Source: Synechococcus sp. CS-1328
GTDB taxonomy: Bacteria; Cyanobacteriota; Cyanobacteriia; PCC-6307; Cyanobiaceae
DNA: 49,814 nt
NCBI RefSeq assembly: GCF_025128095.1
Contig: NZ_JAHLYT010000008.1
Location: 1 to 49,814, forward strand
Direction of reading: 5' to 3'
Shown: positions 27,102 through 36,511 of the stretch, in pieces
How positions within the stretch are numbered: position 1 is the first letter of the stretch
Layout: each line of letters begins with the position of its first letter
Program-made: the position numbers and the translations under genes
The notes under the pieces: model-generated
The model's input: only the letters and a program-made list of their open reading frames with translations
Told to the model about the DNA's origin: nothing
The model's database searches: none

Positions 27102-28462
27102 GGGGCTGGCTTGGTTCCGCTCAGCACCAGTATTGGATTGAGCGGCGCCAGGCGGGTGCCCTCGGCCAACGGAGCGCCGCGCCAGGCCTGATGCTGGCTG
27201 ACGCTTAGGCAGAAACCGGCCTGCTCCAGCCGGGGCCGCAGGTCCGCCAGGGCTTCCAGAGTCGCCAGGGGAATCACCACCCTGCCGCCGGGGCGCAGGC
27301 GCCGCATCACAGCCTCGAGGATCGGGCCCCGATCCCTGCCGCCGCCGCCGATCAGCACCCGATCGGGGTCGGGCAGCTGCTCCAGCACTGCTGGTGCCCG
27401 GCCTTCGAGGATGGCGGCCGGTCGGACGCCCAGCCGTGCCGCGTTGGCTTCGATCAGGGCGCTGGATCCACCTCGGCTCTCCACAGCCCAGAGCTGCAGG
27501 GCCGGCCGCAGCCGCAGCGCCTCCAGGCCGATCGTGCCCACCCCCGCCCCCAGGTCCCAGAGCACACCACTGGGCGGTAATTCAAGGTCCGCCAGCAGCT
27601 GGATGCGCACCTCCCGCTTGGTCATCAGGCCGGGGCGGTCGGCGTGCTGCAGCCAGAGCCCATCGGCCAGCCCGAACAGGGTCAGGGCCAGCGGATCCGT
27701 CGGCAGCGGCGCCTCCGCCAGCAACACCACCAGATGGAGCGGATCGAGATCCGCCGGCAGGGCCGCGGCAGGCGCCAACCGCTGCACCCGCTCGGCTGGA
27801 TGCCCAAGCCGTTCGCAGAGCCAAAAGCCATAGGCCGCCTCCAGACCCGAGGCCCGCACCAGGCTGCGCACCTCAGCCGCTCCACCGCGGGCCGGATCGG
27901 TGAGCACCGCCAGGGCGGCAGGGCGCTTCTGCAGCGCCGCCGCCAGCGGCTCAGGATCGCGGCCATGCAGGCTGATCCAGCTGGCGTCCTGCCAGGGGCG
28001 GCCGAGGCGGGCGAAGGCCAGCTGCAGGGAGCTGGGGGCGGGATGGAAGCGCAGCTGCTCCGGGCTGAAGTGCTGCAGCAGGATCCGGCCGATGCCGAAC
28101 CAGAGGGGATCGCCGCTGGCCAGCAGCACCGCCGGCCGGCCAGTCGCCAAGGCCTGCTCAATGGGGCGATGGATCTGCTCCGGTCTGTCGCTGGCCAGGA
28201 GCTCGGGGCATTCCAAGCCCGCAGGCACCCGGCCGGCTGCCTGCTCCTGTTGCCACCAGGGGGCCAGCTCCCCCAGCAACCGCGCCGGGGCCAGCACCAG
28301 CCTGGCGCCCCGCACCAGCGCCAGGCTTCGGGGCGGCAAACCGCTGACACCAGCGGCGTCAGTGCCGATCACGTCCAACACTCCCTGCTGTATCCCTGCC
28401 GGCACGCTGCGCTCGTTCGCTTCCTGCTCGCTGCCCAGGCTGCCCGTTGCAATTGAAGCCAT
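27083..28462 (-). CDS. cobL: Precorrin-6B C5,15-methyltransferase / decarboxylase (CbiET)
   Basis: Two-domain enzyme of corrinoid (cobalamin or pseudocobalamin) synthesis. 459 residues from ATG 28462. The N-terminal CbiE domain (about 20-235) starts VLDVIGTDAAGVSGLPPRS and has VLLASGDPLWFGIGR, APSSLQLAFARLG and ISLHGRDPEPL. The C-terminal CbiT domain (about 265-455) has MTKREVRIQLLADLELPPSGVLWDLGAGVGTIGLEA with the SAM-binding DLGAG, then DRVLIGGGGRD and LRPGGRVVIPLATLE. Length is normal for fused CbiE-CbiT. The true start may lie some residues later, before VLDVIGTD. It is divergent from the PAS-GGDEF gene with 193 bases between starts. Confidence 0.92.
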   Translation of the reverse strand: MASIATGSLGSEQEANERSVPAGIQQGVLDVIGTDAAGVSGLPPRSLALVRGARLVLAPARLLGELAPWWQQEQAAGRVPAGLECPELLASDRPEQIHRPIEQALATGRPAVLLASGDPLWFGIGRILLQHFSPEQLRFHPAPSSLQLAFARLGRPWQDASWISLHGRDPEPLAAALQKRPAALAVLTDPARGGAAEVRSLVRASGLEAAYGFWLCERLGHPAERVQRLAPAAALPADLDPLHLVVLLAEAPLPTDPLALTLFGLADGLWLQHADRPGLMTKREVRIQLLADLELPPSGVLWDLGAGVGTIGLEALRLRPALQLWAVESRGGSSALIEANAARLGVRPAAILEGRAPAVLEQLPDPDRVLIGGGGRDRGPILEAVMRRLRPGGRVVIPLATLEALADLRPRLEQAGFCLSVSQHQAWRGAPLAEGTRLAPLNPILVLSGTKPAPQSNPR

Positions 28463-28655
28463 GATGCTCACGCAACCAGGGCTCCGGGCCACGGTGCGGC
28501 CGATCTGCCCCCAGGAAAATGGTGTCCAGGGACAGCTCGGGGGACGCGAGCCTGCGGGACGGCTCTCCTGCAGAGCGGTTGAATCCCAGGGCCGCTGCAG
28601 ACTGGAACCAACGATGGCTGAGGAGGTCGGTGCAGATGCCACCAAAGGTGCTGCC

Positions 28656-31469
28656 ATGAACCTCAGCCCTGGGGCTCTCCCTCACCACGGCGCCGCCAGC
28701 CGGCGCCTGCTCTGGATGTTCTCCCTGGCGATCACCGCGGTGTTCGTCGCGGCCCTGGTCCTGCCGGAAGAGTTTCCCCTTCTGCCGTACTACTTCCTGC
28801 CGGTGGTTCTCGCGGCAGGCTTTGTTACCCCCCGGCAGATGGTGCCCCTGATCACGCAGGCCTGCGTGATGGCGATCCTCTCGGGCCTACACCGAGGCTT
28901 CTTCCCCTCGGGCCATTTCATCAGCTCCTTGATCGGGCTGGGTGCACTGTCGGCGCTGGCGTTATACCTCTGCGCCCTGCGCTGCCGGGAACTGGAGAAG
29001 CGCCGCCGCAGCGAGCTGATCTTGAAGCTGACGCTGGAGAACGCAGCAGCCGGCGTGGCCCTGGCGGATGCCAGCGGCCGGCTGTTCCAGGTGAATCCTG
29101 CGTTCTGCGAGATCCTCGGCCGCAACGCCCTAACCCTCTGCGCCCTGTCCTGGGAGGACATCACCCACCCGGACGACCTCGAGCAGGAGCGTGGCCTCCT
29201 GGAGGAGATGCGCGCCAACCTGCGCTCCAACTATCGGATCAAGAAGCGCTATCTCCGCGCAGATGGCGCAGCGATCTGGATCGACGCGCATGTGTCCTGC
29301 TCCCGGCTGCCCAGCGGGGAGGTGGATTTCTTCATCGGCCAGCTCATCGACATCACGGCCCAGAAGCAAGCCGAGCAGGCCCTGGCCAGCTCCGAGGAGC
29401 TGTTCCGCCTGAGTGCGGAGGAATCTTCGGTGGGCCTGGCCTTCTGTGCCCCAGGGAGTGGGCGCTTTCTGCTCACCAATCAGGAGTTCTGTTCCGAGAT
29501 CGGGTGTGATCCCGTCTCCTTGCAGAACGTAACCCTGCCGGAGTTTCTGGCCTCGTACCTTCCGGAGGAGGCCGAAACGACCGCCCTGCGGGGCCCAGCC
29601 GCTGGGGAGGCCAGCGGGGCCGCCATGCTGGCGGCGCTGCTGCAGGGCGAACTCGAGCATCACCGCCTGCATCTGCGGCTGCGCCGGGGCGAGCGCTTTT
29701 CAGGCTGGGCCAGCCTGAGGCTCAGCAACGTGAGGGATACCTCCGGGGTGGTGCGGCACGTGCTCGTGGAACTGATCGACATCTCCGAAATCGTGGCCAA
29801 GAGCGATTACCTCCAGGCTGCGGCAGAAGCGGGCGTGGTGGGTATCTGGGACTGGGATCCCGTGCACGACGTGCTCACCTGGGATCCGGTGATGTACCAG
29901 CTCTACGGACGCCGCCGGGATCAGTTCGCCGGGGCTTACGAGGCCTGGGCCGCCGCCGTTCACCCCGACGACCGCGCCTACGCCGAGGCGGAAATCCAGG
30001 CGGGCCTGCGGGGAGAGCGGGAGTATGCGCCCCGTTTCCGGGTGGTGTGGCCCGATGGCTCGATTCGCCATCTCCAGGCGGCCTCCCACACCAGCTTCGA
30101 CGGCCAGGGCCGCCCGGTGCGCATGCTCGGCGTGAACTACGACGTGACCGAGCTGGTGAACACCCAGCAGAGACTCGAAGGCGAACAGCAGCGGCTGCGC
30201 ACCACCCTCGATTCCCTGCTGGATCCGCACGTGATGCTCGAGCCGATCAGGGATGGGGAAGGACGCCTCGAGGATCTGCGCGTGGTCCACGCCAACCCCG
30301 CCGCCGCCGTCTACAACCGCATGGCTCCGGAGGAGATGGTGGGCGCTTCGCTGCTCAGCCTGTGGCCCGGCCATGGGAGCAATGGCCTGTTGGAGAGTTA
30401 TTGGAAGGTGCTGAGCACAGGAGAGTCCCTGTCGCTCGACAACTTCCTCTACCGCCACCATGAACGGCTGGGGGGCGACCGCCATGTGGACATCCGCGCC
30501 GTGAAGGTGGGCGAGGTGCTCAGCCTTACCTGGCGGGATGTGACGGAGCGGGCCCTGGCCCAGCAGCGCCTGGCGGCCTCGGAGCAGCGGTTCCGCCTCC
30601 TGGCCGAAAACGTGTCCGATGTGGTGCTGCACTGCGCCAGCGATGGCACCGTGCTGTGGGTGTCGCCCTCCCTGCTGGCGGTGCTCGGCTGGCCGAGCCA
30701 TGCCTGGGTGGGGCGGCGGCTGCAGGAGGTGCTGCCCAGCCTCGATCCGGAGCGGCGGCCGCTGATCGGGCCCCCTACCCCAGGGCAGGGGCGAGCGCAG
30801 GTGAGCCGCGAGCGCATCTGCGCCCAGGACGGGACTCCCCACTGGATCGAGTGCCGCTGGAGCCCGTTTCACGGCGCCAGCGGCGCCGAGGAGGGGTGGG
30901 TGTGCAGCTTCCACCTGATCGATACGGAGCTGGCGGCCGAGCGAGAACTGGAACGCCGCGCCTCCACCGACAGCCTCACCGCCCTGCTCAACCGCGACGA
31001 GGTGTTCAGCCAGATCCGACGGCTCACGCAGAGCAACCAGCGCCTGGGCAGGGAGCTGGCGGTGCTGTTCTGCGATCTCGATCACTTCAAGCATGTGAAC
31101 GACAGCTACGGCCACCAGGCCGGCGATGCGGTGCTGCGGGCGATGGCGGAGCGGGTGCGCTCCTGTCTGCGCGCTTCGGATGTGGCGGCCCGGATCGGCG
31201 GCGATGAGCTGCTGGTGGTGCTGCCCGGCCTGCAGCGCTTCGAGGATGCGATCGACATCGCCGAGAAGCTGCGCCAGCGGGCGCGCGAACCCGTGCCGCT
31301 CCCGGGCGGGGAGGAGGCGCACATCACCGTGAGCGTGGGCGTGGCCCTGGCCCAGCCCGATGAATCCATCGACGACCTGATCGCCCGGGCGGATGGCGCC
31401 ATGTTCTCCGCCAAGCAGAAGGGGCGGGATCAGGTGATGGCGATCGGAATCCGGCCTGCCGGCCGGTGA
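28656..31469 (+). CDS. Membrane-anchored diguanylate cyclase with five PAS domains
   Basis: 937 residues from ATG 28656, which has AAGGTG a few bases upstream; ATG 28614 would add 14. About four hydrophobic helices (residues 20-115) anchor it, followed by five PAS-type modules at about 125-240, 243-385, 387-505, 510-635 and 637-765, and a GGDEF domain (about 770-930) with ALLNRDEV, FCDLDHFKHVNDSYGH and the signature GGDEL (about 848). The last residue is Leu in place of Phe. RASD five residues before the signature is an intact inhibitory site, so product feedback is likely. No EAL domain is present. It probably turns several small-molecule or redox/light inputs into cyclic di-GMP; the ligands cannot be told. 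Confidence 0.88.
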   Translation: MNLSPGALPHHGAASRRLLWMFSLAITAVFVAALVLPEEFPLLPYYFLPVVLAAGFVTPRQMVPLITQACVMAILSGLHRGFFPSGHFISSLIGLGALSALALYLCALRCRELEKRRRSELILKLTLENAAAGVALADASGRLFQVNPAFCEILGRNALTLCALSWEDITHPDDLEQERGLLEEMRANLRSNYRIKKRYLRADGAAIWIDAHVSCSRLPSGEVDFFIGQLIDITAQKQAEQALASSEELFRLSAEESSVGLAFCAPGSGRFLLTNQEFCSEIGCDPVSLQNVTLPEFLASYLPEEAETTALRGPAAGEASGAAMLAALLQGELEHHRLHLRLRRGERFSGWASLRLSNVRDTSGVVRHVLVELIDISEIVAKSDYLQAAAEAGVVGIWDWDPVHDVLTWDPVMYQLYGRRRDQFAGAYEAWAAAVHPDDRAYAEAEIQAGLRGEREYAPRFRVVWPDGSIRHLQAASHTSFDGQGRPVRMLGVNYDVTELVNTQQRLEGEQQRLRTTLDSLLDPHVMLEPIRDGEGRLEDLRVVHANPAAAVYNRMAPEEMVGASLLSLWPGHGSNGLLESYWKVLSTGESLSLDNFLYRHHERLGGDRHVDIRAVKVGEVLSLTWRDVTERALAQQRLAASEQRFRLLAENVSDVVLHCASDGTVLWVSPSLLAVLGWPSHAWVGRRLQEVLPSLDPERRPLIGPPTPGQGRAQVSRERICAQDGTPHWIECRWSPFHGASGAEEGWVCSFHLIDTELAAERELERRASTDSLTALLNRDEVFSQIRRLTQSNQRLGRELAVLFCDLDHFKHVNDSYGHQAGDAVLRAMAERVRSCLRASDVAARIGGDELLVVLPGLQRFEDAIDIAEKLRQRAREPVPLPGGEEAHITVSVGVALAQPDESIDDLIARADGAMFSAKQKGRDQVMAIGIRPAGR

Positions 31470-31526
31470 TCTCCAGGGCCGAGATCGTCGCCGTTGGCAT
31501 CACGGCCAGCGCTCACCGGTCTGGTC

Positions 31527-31805
31527 ATGGCGCGCAACAGCATCCAGTTCCCAAAATGCCTGTCGCTACTTGAGTTCCAGCGGCTTTACGGCACCGAGCA
31601 GCAAGGTGAGGCTGCTCTGGAGAAGGCGCGCTGGCCCGATGGCTTTCGATGTCCGCGTTGCGCAGCGCAGGGGGACGGCCTGATCGAAGGCAGGCGTCAC
31701 AAGCGATATCAGTGCCGCCGCTGCAGGCATCGGGCCACGCTCACGGCCGGCACGATCATGCAGGCTCCTGCCTCCTGCCTCGATCTCACCATTCCTGCCT
31801 GTTGA
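31527..31805 (+). pseudogene. Remnant of an IS1595-family transposase (zinc-ribbon N-terminus)
   Basis: From MARNSIQFPKCLSLLEF the sequence follows the N-terminus of IS1595-type transposases: a helical start, then the zinc ribbon CPRC...YQCRRC with RRHKRYQCRRCRHRATLTAGTIMQA. After about 31765 the match breaks off (ASCLDLTIPAC and a stop), and the whole DDE/N catalytic part is missing. Only 92 residues remain. No inverted repeats could be assigned. It lies in the roughly 440-base stretch between the GGDEF gene and the next small gene. Confidence 0.75.
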
Positions 31806-31908
31806 ATTGTTCAGCCTCGGGCTTACGGCCCACAGCAGGGCTTGCCACGGCCCGTGCTGGCCATGATGCTCACGTCCGTTCCCTCAGGAGTCCGTCGGCC
31901 GCTCCGCC

Positions 31909-32160
31909 ATGCATGACCGCCGCCAGCGCATCCACGATCTGGTGCTCGCCCTGCTGGCCCAGCAGGGCGACCTGGAGCTGCTCTCCGGCGACGGTGCCGG
32001 CCTGCCCAATGGCGATGCCGGCACCTGGATCGAGCGCAACCGCCGGGTGGTGCAGCGCTATCAGGCCCTGGTGCGCTCCGCCGTCACCCTCGATGCCCTG
32101 GTGGACCAGGAAGTGAATGGGGGCTTCCCGGCGCCGACACCGCAGGAGCGGCAGCCGTGA
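31909..32160 (+). CDS. Small hypothetical protein
   Basis: 83 residues, hydrophilic, rich in Asp, Gln and Arg, predicted helical (RIHDLVLALLAQQGDLELL and RNRRVVQRYQALVRSAVTLDALVDQEV). No signal peptide, membrane segment or cysteine. I do not recognise it. Codon use with strong G/C third positions agrees with a real gene, and it ends 51 bases before the GH116 gene on the same strand. The ATG at 31909 follows an IS remnant, so the 5' end may be a product of past insertion. Confidence 0.5.
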   Translation: MHDRRQRIHDLVLALLAQQGDLELLSGDGAGLPNGDAGTWIERNRRVVQRYQALVRSAVTLDALVDQEVNGGFPAPTPQERQP

Positions 32161-32211
32161 TCAATCGGGACAACCCAGCTCTGACAAGCTGGGGGCATCC
32201 ATAGAACCTGC

Positions 32212-34797
32212 ATGGCGCGTTTTGGCCTGTCCGCCCTGACATCGCTGCTGCGGGACGCCGGATCCCGTCCGGCTGAAGGGTCCCGCCGCAGCGCCGGCAC
32301 GGCCTGGAAGCCTCCGGTGGCCAGCTGGTCGCGACCCTTCGGTCTGGGTTGGCAGGCGCCCTACACCGTGCGCTACGCCAGCAACCTCGACGACGGCCCC
32401 AACCACGGCATGCCCCTGGGGGGATTCGGAGCCGGCTGCATCGGCCGCGGCCCGGATGGCAGCGTCAACCTCTGGCACCTGGACGGCGGCGAGCACTGGT
32501 TCGGCACCCTGCCGGACTGCCAGTTCGCCCTGTTCGAGAGCGATGGCAGCAGCAGCCGCGCCCATGCCCTGGCGGTGAAGCCACCGCTGGACGCCTCCCG
32601 GCCCGAGGCGGGCGAGCCCCTGACCAGCTGGAGCTGGTACCCCGCCAGCACCGCCGAGACCACCACCGGCACCTACGCCGCCCGCTACCCACTCAGCGCC
32701 ACCCACTACAGCGGTGTGTTCGCCGCAGAGCTGAGCTGCGAGGCCTTCAGCCCGATCCTGCCGGGCGACTACCAGCGCAGCAGCTATCCGGTGGCGGTGT
32801 TCGTGTGGACACTTCACAACCCCACCGACCGCCCCCTGGACCTGTCGTTGCTGCTGAGCTGGCGCAACACCGTGGGCTGGTTCCGCAACACCGATCCCAC
32901 AGCAGCAGTCAAGTTCCGCGACGACGGCAGCCCCGAGCACAACTACGTGCCCGCCATCGGCCACAGCCGCGGCCAGCGCAACCGCTGGATCGATCAGCCG
33001 GGCCTGCAGGGAATCCTGCTGGAAGGAGAGCGCAGCGAGCCAATCGCCGAAGGGGAAGGGCAGTGGTGCCTGGCCGTGCCCGATGCGGCAGCCCTGGCGG
33101 AAGGCGGTGTATCCGGGGCACGCATCCAGCGCTGCAGCCGCTGGAACCCGGCCGGCAGTGGCGCCGAACTCTGGGAGCCCTTCGCCCGCGATGGCTCCAT
33201 CCCCGATGGCAACAACGACCGCCGCAGCGCGGAGAACGATCCCGCCAGCGCCGCCCTGGCGGTGCAGTTGCGGCTGGAGCCTGGCGCCACGGTCGAGATC
33301 CCGGTGGTGATCAGCTGGGACCTGCCGGTCACGGCCTTCGCCAGCGGCACGGCCGCCCTGCGCCGCTACACCGATGTCTTCGGTGCGGGGGGAAACAATG
33401 CCGCCGCCATCGCCGCAGAAGCCCTGCGGGACTGGCGAGGCTGGCTGGAGCGGATCGACGCCTGGCAGCAGCCCGTGCTGGAGCGCACCGACCTGCCGGA
33501 GCCGCTGCGCATGGCCCTGTTCAACGAGCTCTATGACCTGGCCAGCGGCGGCAGCCTCTGGACCGCCGCCAGCCCCGCCGATCCTGTGGGCCGCTTCGGG
33601 GTGCTGGAGTGCCTCGACTACGCCTGGTACGAGAGCCTCGACGTGCGGCTCTACGGCTCCTTTGCCCTGCTGCAGCTCTGGCCGGAACTGGACAAGAGCG
33701 TGCTGCGCAGCTTCGCCCGTGCCATCCCGGCCACCGACCCCACACCGCGGCCGATCGGCTGGTATTTCACCCAGGGGCGGGGCCGCGTCGAGGCCGCCCG
33801 CAAGGTGGCTGGCGCCACACCCCATGACCTCGGGGCCCCCAACGAACGGCCCTGGGACGCCACCAACTACACCGCTTATCAAGACTGCAATCTCTGGAAG
33901 GATCTGGCCAGCGATTTCGTGCTGCAGGTCTGGCGCACGTTCCGGCTCGCGCCGACCGGAGAAGACCTGCGCTTCCTGGCGGACTGCTGGCCGGCGGCCG
34001 TCGAAGCGCTGCGCTACCTCAAGACCTTCGACGCCAACGACGACGGCCTGCCCGACAACGGCGGCGCGCCGGATCAGACCTTCGACGACTGGCCGCTGCA
34101 GGGTGTGAGCGCCTACTGCGGCGCCCTCTGGATCGCGGCCCTGGAAGCGGCCCTGGCGATGGGCCAGCGCCTCCAGCTGGAGCTGGGTCTCGACACCGCG
34201 GAGGAGCAACGGCAGTTCAGCGGCTGGCTGGAGCAGTCACGCGCCAATTTCGACCGGTTGCTCTGGAACGGTGAGTACTACGCCATTGATGCCGGCAGCG
34301 GCACCCCCGTGGTGATGGCCGACCAGCTCTGCGGCGATTTCTACGCCCGCCTGCTCGGGTTGCCCGCCGTGGTGGCCGACGATCGGGCCCGCTCCGCCCT
34401 CAAGGCGGTGAAGGAGGCCTGCTTCGAGGGGTTCAGGGGTGGCAGCCTCGGTGTGGCCAATGGCCTGCGCCGCGACGGCACGCCGCTCGATCCCAATGGC
34501 ACCCACCCGCTGGAGGTATGGACGGGCATCAACTTCGGCCTGGCCGCCTATTACCGGCTGATGGGCGACAGCAGCACCGCCTTTGCGATCACCGGCGCCG
34601 TGGTGCAGCAGGTGTATGGGGGCGGCCTGCAGTTCCGCACCCCCGAGGCGATCACGGCGGTGAACACCTTCCGCGCCTGCCACTACCTCCGGGCCATGGC
34701 GATCTGGGCCCTGTGGGCCACCCACACGAACTGGCAGGCGATTCCCGGCGCGGCGGAGCAAGCCCCCTGGCCGTTGAACAAGGAGCAGCCAGCTTGA
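32212..34797 (+). CDS. GH116 (GBA2-type) beta-glucosidase / glucosylceramidase-like
   Basis: 861 residues. The N-terminal domain opens with NHGMPLGGFGAGCIGRGPDG, the family mark of bile-acid (non-lysosomal) beta-glucosidases. The catalytic (alpha/alpha)6 barrel has YAWYESLDVRLYGS with the likely nucleophile Glu474, and NGGAPDQTFDDWPLQG (from about 615) with the acid Asp cluster 621-626, plus TNYTAYQDCNLWKDL and LEVWTGINFGLAAYY. The full family length is present with no breaks. It should cleave beta-glucosides, possibly glucosyl lipids or compatible solutes; the substrate is inferred. No signal peptide is seen, so it acts in the cytoplasm. It heads a four-gene chain of overlapping genes. Confidence 0.88.
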   Translation: MARFGLSALTSLLRDAGSRPAEGSRRSAGTAWKPPVASWSRPFGLGWQAPYTVRYASNLDDGPNHGMPLGGFGAGCIGRGPDGSVNLWHLDGGEHWFGTLPDCQFALFESDGSSSRAHALAVKPPLDASRPEAGEPLTSWSWYPASTAETTTGTYAARYPLSATHYSGVFAAELSCEAFSPILPGDYQRSSYPVAVFVWTLHNPTDRPLDLSLLLSWRNTVGWFRNTDPTAAVKFRDDGSPEHNYVPAIGHSRGQRNRWIDQPGLQGILLEGERSEPIAEGEGQWCLAVPDAAALAEGGVSGARIQRCSRWNPAGSGAELWEPFARDGSIPDGNNDRRSAENDPASAALAVQLRLEPGATVEIPVVISWDLPVTAFASGTAALRRYTDVFGAGGNNAAAIAAEALRDWRGWLERIDAWQQPVLERTDLPEPLRMALFNELYDLASGGSLWTAASPADPVGRFGVLECLDYAWYESLDVRLYGSFALLQLWPELDKSVLRSFARAIPATDPTPRPIGWYFTQGRGRVEAARKVAGATPHDLGAPNERPWDATNYTAYQDCNLWKDLASDFVLQVWRTFRLAPTGEDLRFLADCWPAAVEALRYLKTFDANDDGLPDNGGAPDQTFDDWPLQGVSAYCGALWIAALEAALAMGQRLQLELGLDTAEEQRQFSGWLEQSRANFDRLLWNGEYYAIDAGSGTPVVMADQLCGDFYARLLGLPAVVADDRARSALKAVKEACFEGFRGGSLGVANGLRRDGTPLDPNGTHPLEVWTGINFGLAAYYRLMGDSSTAFAITGAVVQQVYGGGLQFRTPEAITAVNTFRACHYLRAMAIWALWATHTNWQAIPGAAEQAPWPLNKEQPA

Positions 34798-35369
34798 GCG
34801 CTTCTCTGTCCGCGATCGCCAGGCAGCCCCGCCTTTTCAAACTCAAAAGGTGCTGGGCAGATCGGTGCTGGGCCCGTCCGCTCCAGCCTGGCCTTGCCCT
34901 GATCCTGGGGCTGCTCTGCTGGCTGGGCTGGCCAGCGCTGGCGATGGCCCAGCTGCATGCCCATCCCGATCAGAACGGCATCCCGGTGGTGCGCAGCCTC
35001 GAGAGCCTGCGGGACCTCGACGGTCAGAGCTGGCAGGTGGTGGCCTACCGCCAGGGTCCGGTCGGTGGCCCCTTGATCCTGCGCCTGGTGGGATACCCGG
35101 GCAAGGTGAGGCTCGACCACCCCACCAGCCTGCAGGTGGTCAGCGGCCGCCTCAGCTGGCAACTGACGGATGTGACCCTGGCCAGCAGCGCCCTGGCCGG
35201 CGATGGACGGGCCGCGGCCGCTGAATTTGATCTGGAGCCCCTGCTTGCCGATCTGCAGCAGAACCGGCCGCTGCGGCTGCAGTTGAGGGGAGTGTTCACC
35301 GAATTGCCGGTGCCCCCTTACGTGGTGGCGGAGTGGCGCAGCCTCAGCGACGCCGCGGAGCCAGCGTGA
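34794..35369 (+). CDS. DUF3122-like exported protein
   Basis: 191 residues from TTG 34794, which overlaps the GH116 stop (TTGA). A hydrophobic stretch (LALILGLLCWLGWPALAMA) ending AMAQ is a signal peptide near residues 35-53. The mature part has ESLRDLDGQSWQVVAYRQG and LILRLVGYPGKVRLDHPTSLQV, which match the cyanobacterial DUF3122 family of unknown role. The gene then overlaps ribD (GTGA). A start further inside is possible, since the first 30 residues are poorly typical. Confidence 0.7.
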   Translation: MSASLSAIARQPRLFKLKRCWADRCWARPLQPGLALILGLLCWLGWPALAMAQLHAHPDQNGIPVVRSLESLRDLDGQSWQVVAYRQGPVGGPLILRLVGYPGKVRLDHPTSLQVVSGRLSWQLTDVTLASSALAGDGRAAAAEFDLEPLLADLQQNRPLRLQLRGVFTELPVPPYVVAEWRSLSDAAEPA

Positions 35370-36511
35370 GCCTGCCAACCTCGCCTCTGCCGAGCCCACG
35401 GTCGGGCTCCGGCTTCTGCTCGTCGTCCAGCCACTGGAACGGCTGGATGGAACGGGCCCTGCAGCTCGCTGCCCTCGGAGCCGGCCGCACCAGCCCCAAT
35501 CCGATGGTGGGGGCCCTGGTGCTGGATCGCAGCGGCCAGCTCGTGGGCGAAGGCTTCCATGCCGCTGCCGGCGAATCCCACGCCGAAGTGGGTGCGCTGG
35601 TGCAGGCCGGTGAGCGGGCCCGCGGCGGCACCCTGATCGTGACCCTGGAACCGTGCTGCCATCAGGGCCGCACCCCCCCCTGCAGTCAGGCGGTGATCCG
35701 CGCCGGCCTGGCGCGGGTGGTGGTGGCCATGGCCGATCCCGATCCCCGGGTGGCCGGCCGTGGCATTGCCCAGCTGCGCACAGCGGGCCTGGAGGTGATC
35801 GTGGGCGTGGCGGAAGCGGCGGCCGTGCGCCTCAACCGCGCCTTTCTGCATCGGGTCCAGACCGGTCGCCCCCTGGGCATCCTCAAGTGGGCCATGGGCG
35901 TCGATGGCCGCACGGCGCTTGCCAATGGCGCCAGCCAGTGGATCAGCGGCAGTGCGTCACGGGACTGGGTACATCGCTTGCGGGCCAGCTGCGATGCGGT
36001 GATCGTCGGCGGCGGCACGGTCCGAGCCGATAACCCCCTGCTCACCAGCCGGGGGCGGCGCTCGCCGGAGCCGCTGCGGGTGGTGCTGAGCCGCAGCCTG
36101 ACCCTGCCGGAGAAGGCCCGCCTCTGGGACCAGGATGACGCCCCAACCCTGGTGGCCCACGGGTACGAGGCCCAGCCGCGGCGGCGCTTCCAACTGGATC
36201 GCCGCGGCGTGGAACGGCTGGTGCTGAGCCGCTGCGAACCCACCGAGCTGCTGGAGGCCCTGGCCCGGCGCGGCTGCAACCAGGTGCTGTGGGAATGCGG
36301 CCCCGCCCTGGCCGCGGCGGCCCTGCGGGCCGGGAGCGTGCAGGAGATCGTGGCGGTGATCGCACCGAAACCGATGGGGGGCCTGGCCGCCCGCACCCCC
36401 CTGGACGATCTCGGCTTCACGGCGATGGACCAGGTGGCCGCCTGGACGGCCAGGCCGCCGTCAGTGCTGGAAACCGACCTGCTCTGGCGTCTGGAGGTCC
36501 ATGGTTCGTGA
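35366..36511 (+). CDS. ribD: Riboflavin biosynthesis deaminase/reductase RibD
   Basis: Bifunctional enzyme of riboflavin synthesis. GTG 35366 overlaps the DUF3122 stop (GTGA), giving 381 residues. The deaminase half has TSPNPMVGALVL, GESHAEVGAL (zinc-binding HAE) and TLEPCCHQGRTPPCSQAVI. The reductase half has RPLGILKWAMGVDGRTA, WISGSASRDWVHRLRA and the NADPH-site GGGTVRADNPLLTSR. Residues 1-25 are a variable Ser/Pro leader. It is coupled to mscS by another GTGA overlap. Confidence 0.95.
   Translation: MSLPTSPLPSPRSGSGFCSSSSHWNGWMERALQLAALGAGRTSPNPMVGALVLDRSGQLVGEGFHAAAGESHAEVGALVQAGERARGGTLIVTLEPCCHQGRTPPCSQAVIRAGLARVVVAMADPDPRVAGRGIAQLRTAGLEVIVGVAEAAAVRLNRAFLHRVQTGRPLGILKWAMGVDGRTALANGASQWISGSASRDWVHRLRASCDAVIVGGGTVRADNPLLTSRGRRSPEPLRVVLSRSLTLPEKARLWDQDDAPTLVAHGYEAQPRRRFQLDRRGVERLVLSRCEPTELLEALARRGCNQVLWECGPALAAAALRAGSVQEIVAVIAPKPMGGLAARTPLDDLGFTAMDQVAAWTARPPSVLETDLLWRLEVHGS

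Noticed and set aside
32161..34209. 682-residue minus-strand frame opposite the GH116 gene
   Set aside because: Shadow frame due to high G+C in third codon positions; no motif, while the plus-strand GH116 frame is full length with catalytic residues.
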